From: DASVEE01 sp036399695
Lineage (GTDB): Bacteria > Acidobacteriota > Thermoanaerobaculia > Gp7-AA8
Assembly (NCBI GenBank): GCA_036399695.1
Contig: DASWMP010000063.1
Location: 1 to 22,350, forward strand
Direction: 5' to 3'
DNA length: 22,350 nucleotides
Below the pieces are notes generated by a model. That model had not been told where the DNA came from, searched no databases, and saw only the letters and a list, made by a program, of their open reading frames with translations. Numbering within the stretch: the stretch's first letter is position 1; each line of letters starts with the position of its first letter. Of this stretch, positions 21,461-22,350 are shown piece after piece. The position numbers and the translations under genes were made by a program.

Positions 21461-21582
21461 ACTCAACTCTGAGGAGCGAAGCGACGAAGAGTCAATGGAG
21501 CATCCGCGATGACTTCCTCAAAGCGGCACATCCTCGCTGATGCTCCATTGATCCTTCGCTTTGCTCAGGATTAAATGCTCAT
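21461..21582. repeat. Inverted repeat filling the gap before purQ
   Basis: Two imperfect inverted arms of about 49 bp meet around a 23-bp centre. The best part is 13 bp and perfect (TCAATGGAGCATC at 21492-21504, its complement at 21539-21551). The flanking CTGAGGAGCGAAGCGACGAA has the diverged partner TTCGCTTTGCTCAGGAT. The element occupies almost the whole gap from the propeller stop to the purQ ATG and supplies the bases just before purQ. Confidence 0.75.
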
Positions 21583-22278
21583 ATGAAATTCGGAATCGTC
21601 CTCCTCCCCGGCTCGAACTGCGATCACGATGCGATGCATGTGACGAAGGACGTCCTCGGCGCTGACGCCGAGTTCCTCTGGCACAAGGACACGGACCTCA
21701 AAGGCGCCGACTGCGTGATCATCCCGGGCGGCTTCGCCTACGGCGACTACCTTCGCGCCGGTGCGCTGGCCAAGTTCGCGCCGATCATGGAGCCGATCCG
21801 CCGGCACGCCGCGGACGGCGGGCTGGTCCTCGGGATCTGCAACGGGTTTCAGGTGCTGACGGAAGTCGGCCTGCTGCCGGGCGCGCTGATGCGCAACGAG
21901 CATCTCCGCTTCATCGCCCGCGACGTGTATCTGCGTGCCGAGGAGATCGACACGCCGTACACGAACCAGTTCATGAAGGGGCAGATGCTGCGGGTGCCGG
22001 TCGCACATGGGGAAGGGAACTACTTTGCCGACGAGGCGACGCTGGACGCGCTGGAAGCAAACGGCCAGGTGATCTTCCGCTACTGCGATGCAGACGGCCG
22101 CGTGACCGCCGAAGCCAACCCGAACGGCTCCGCGCGGAACATCGCCGGCATCTGCAACCGGGAGAGGAACGTGCTCGGAATGATGCCGCATCCGGAGCGC
22201 TGCTCGGAACCGATTCTCGGGAACGCGGACGGGCTGCTGGTGTTCCGGTCGATCGCTGAGTCGTTCGCACGGGTTTGA
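21583..22278 (+). CDS. purQ: Phosphoribosylformylglycinamidine synthase subunit PurQ (glutaminase)
   Basis: PurQ hydrolyses glutamine and delivers ammonia to PurL. The 231 residues form a class I glutamine amidotransferase: MKFGIVLLPGSNCDHD at the start, IIPGGFAYGDYLRAGA, the nucleophile Cys86 in LGICNGFQ, and the His203/Glu205 pair in MMPHPER. VAHGEGNYF is the usual late strand. No Shine-Dalgarno sequence is present. TTAAAT (21571-21576) ends 6 bases before the ATG, so the gene may have its own weak leaderless promoter inside the preceding repeat. Confidence 0.96.
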   Translation: MKFGIVLLPGSNCDHDAMHVTKDVLGADAEFLWHKDTDLKGADCVIIPGGFAYGDYLRAGALAKFAPIMEPIRRHAADGGLVLGICNGFQVLTEVGLLPGALMRNEHLRFIARDVYLRAEEIDTPYTNQFMKGQMLRVPVAHGEGNYFADEATLDALEANGQVIFRYCDADGRVTAEANPNGSARNIAGICNRERNVLGMMPHPERCSEPILGNADGLLVFRSIAESFARV

Positions 22279-22350
22279 TCTCGGAGGGCGGTGGCGAACG
22301 CCACCGCTCTTTTACACCTGTAGAAGAGCGGTGGCATTCGCCACCGCACT
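22279..22350. repeat. Palindromic repeat at the window edge, related to the 367-596 ends
   Basis: CTCGGAG followed by two GCGGTGGC-type hairpins (22288-22307 and 22327-22346) forms a larger inverted repeat centred near 22316. It resembles the outer ends of the 367-596 element (CCACCGCACTCCGAGA at 581-596). It is probably cut by the window end. Confidence 0.7.
22288..22313 (+). terminator. Intrinsic terminator after purQ
   Basis: GCGGTGGCG (22288-22296) pairs with CGCCACCGC (22299-22307) and is followed by TCTTTT, 9 bases after the purQ stop. The hairpin belongs to the palindromic repeat, so the repeat appears to serve as the terminator. Confidence 0.75.

Overview
The window is 22 kb of high-GC bacterial chromosome. 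I see no rRNA, tRNA, phage or plasmid genes. The gene content suggests a soil-type Acidobacteriota or close relative: folP-cdaA-cdaR-glmM, separate PurS and PurQ subunits, a MurA with Asp at the fosfomycin-target position, TPR and beta-propeller exported proteins, and very repeat-rich intergenic DNA. That placement is an inference, not a marker-gene result.

Layout. 1-601: start of an exported protein (minus), then about 400 bp of palindromic repeats. 602-2168: a secreted TPR protein split by one frameshift. 2299-3586: a sigma factor overlapping a membrane partner that looks like an anti-sigma factor without zinc ligands. 3668-3848: an IS3-type transposase remnant. 3859-4944: a DUF1232 protein and an unknown protein, both minus. 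4968-8327: carB, carrying an in-frame insertion of a palindromic repeat. 8351-10560: an H1-like basic protein with a C-terminal beta domain, a palindromic repeat and an SDR. 10731-14462 (minus): folP-cdaA-cdaR-glmM, joined by ATGA overlaps; it links folate synthesis, c-di-AMP synthesis and its control, and amino-sugar supply to the cell wall. 14526-16594 (minus): murA followed by a HEPN gene and a small partner gene. 16750-18291 (plus): an exported protein and a YycJ-type MBL hydrolase. 18322-19860: a complete IS110-family element inserted in a palindromic repeat. 20030-22278 (plus): purS, an exported beta-propeller gene and purQ.

The strongest finding is the IS110 element. Removing bases 18322-19860 plus one GG restores the arm of a palindromic repeat that also occurs at 9676-9845, so both ends can be placed to the base. 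Upstream of its transposase lies a foldable RNA with two internal loops. The strands of these loops match the target and donor junctions in the pattern expected of an IS110 bridge RNA.

The second theme is several families of palindromic or heptameric repeats. Two of them have entered coding sequence without breaking the frame: a 54-residue insertion in CarB and a 33-residue tail on FolP. Several genes also have a -10-like hexamer 6-7 bases before the start codon and no Shine-Dalgarno sequence, which suggests leaderless transcripts.
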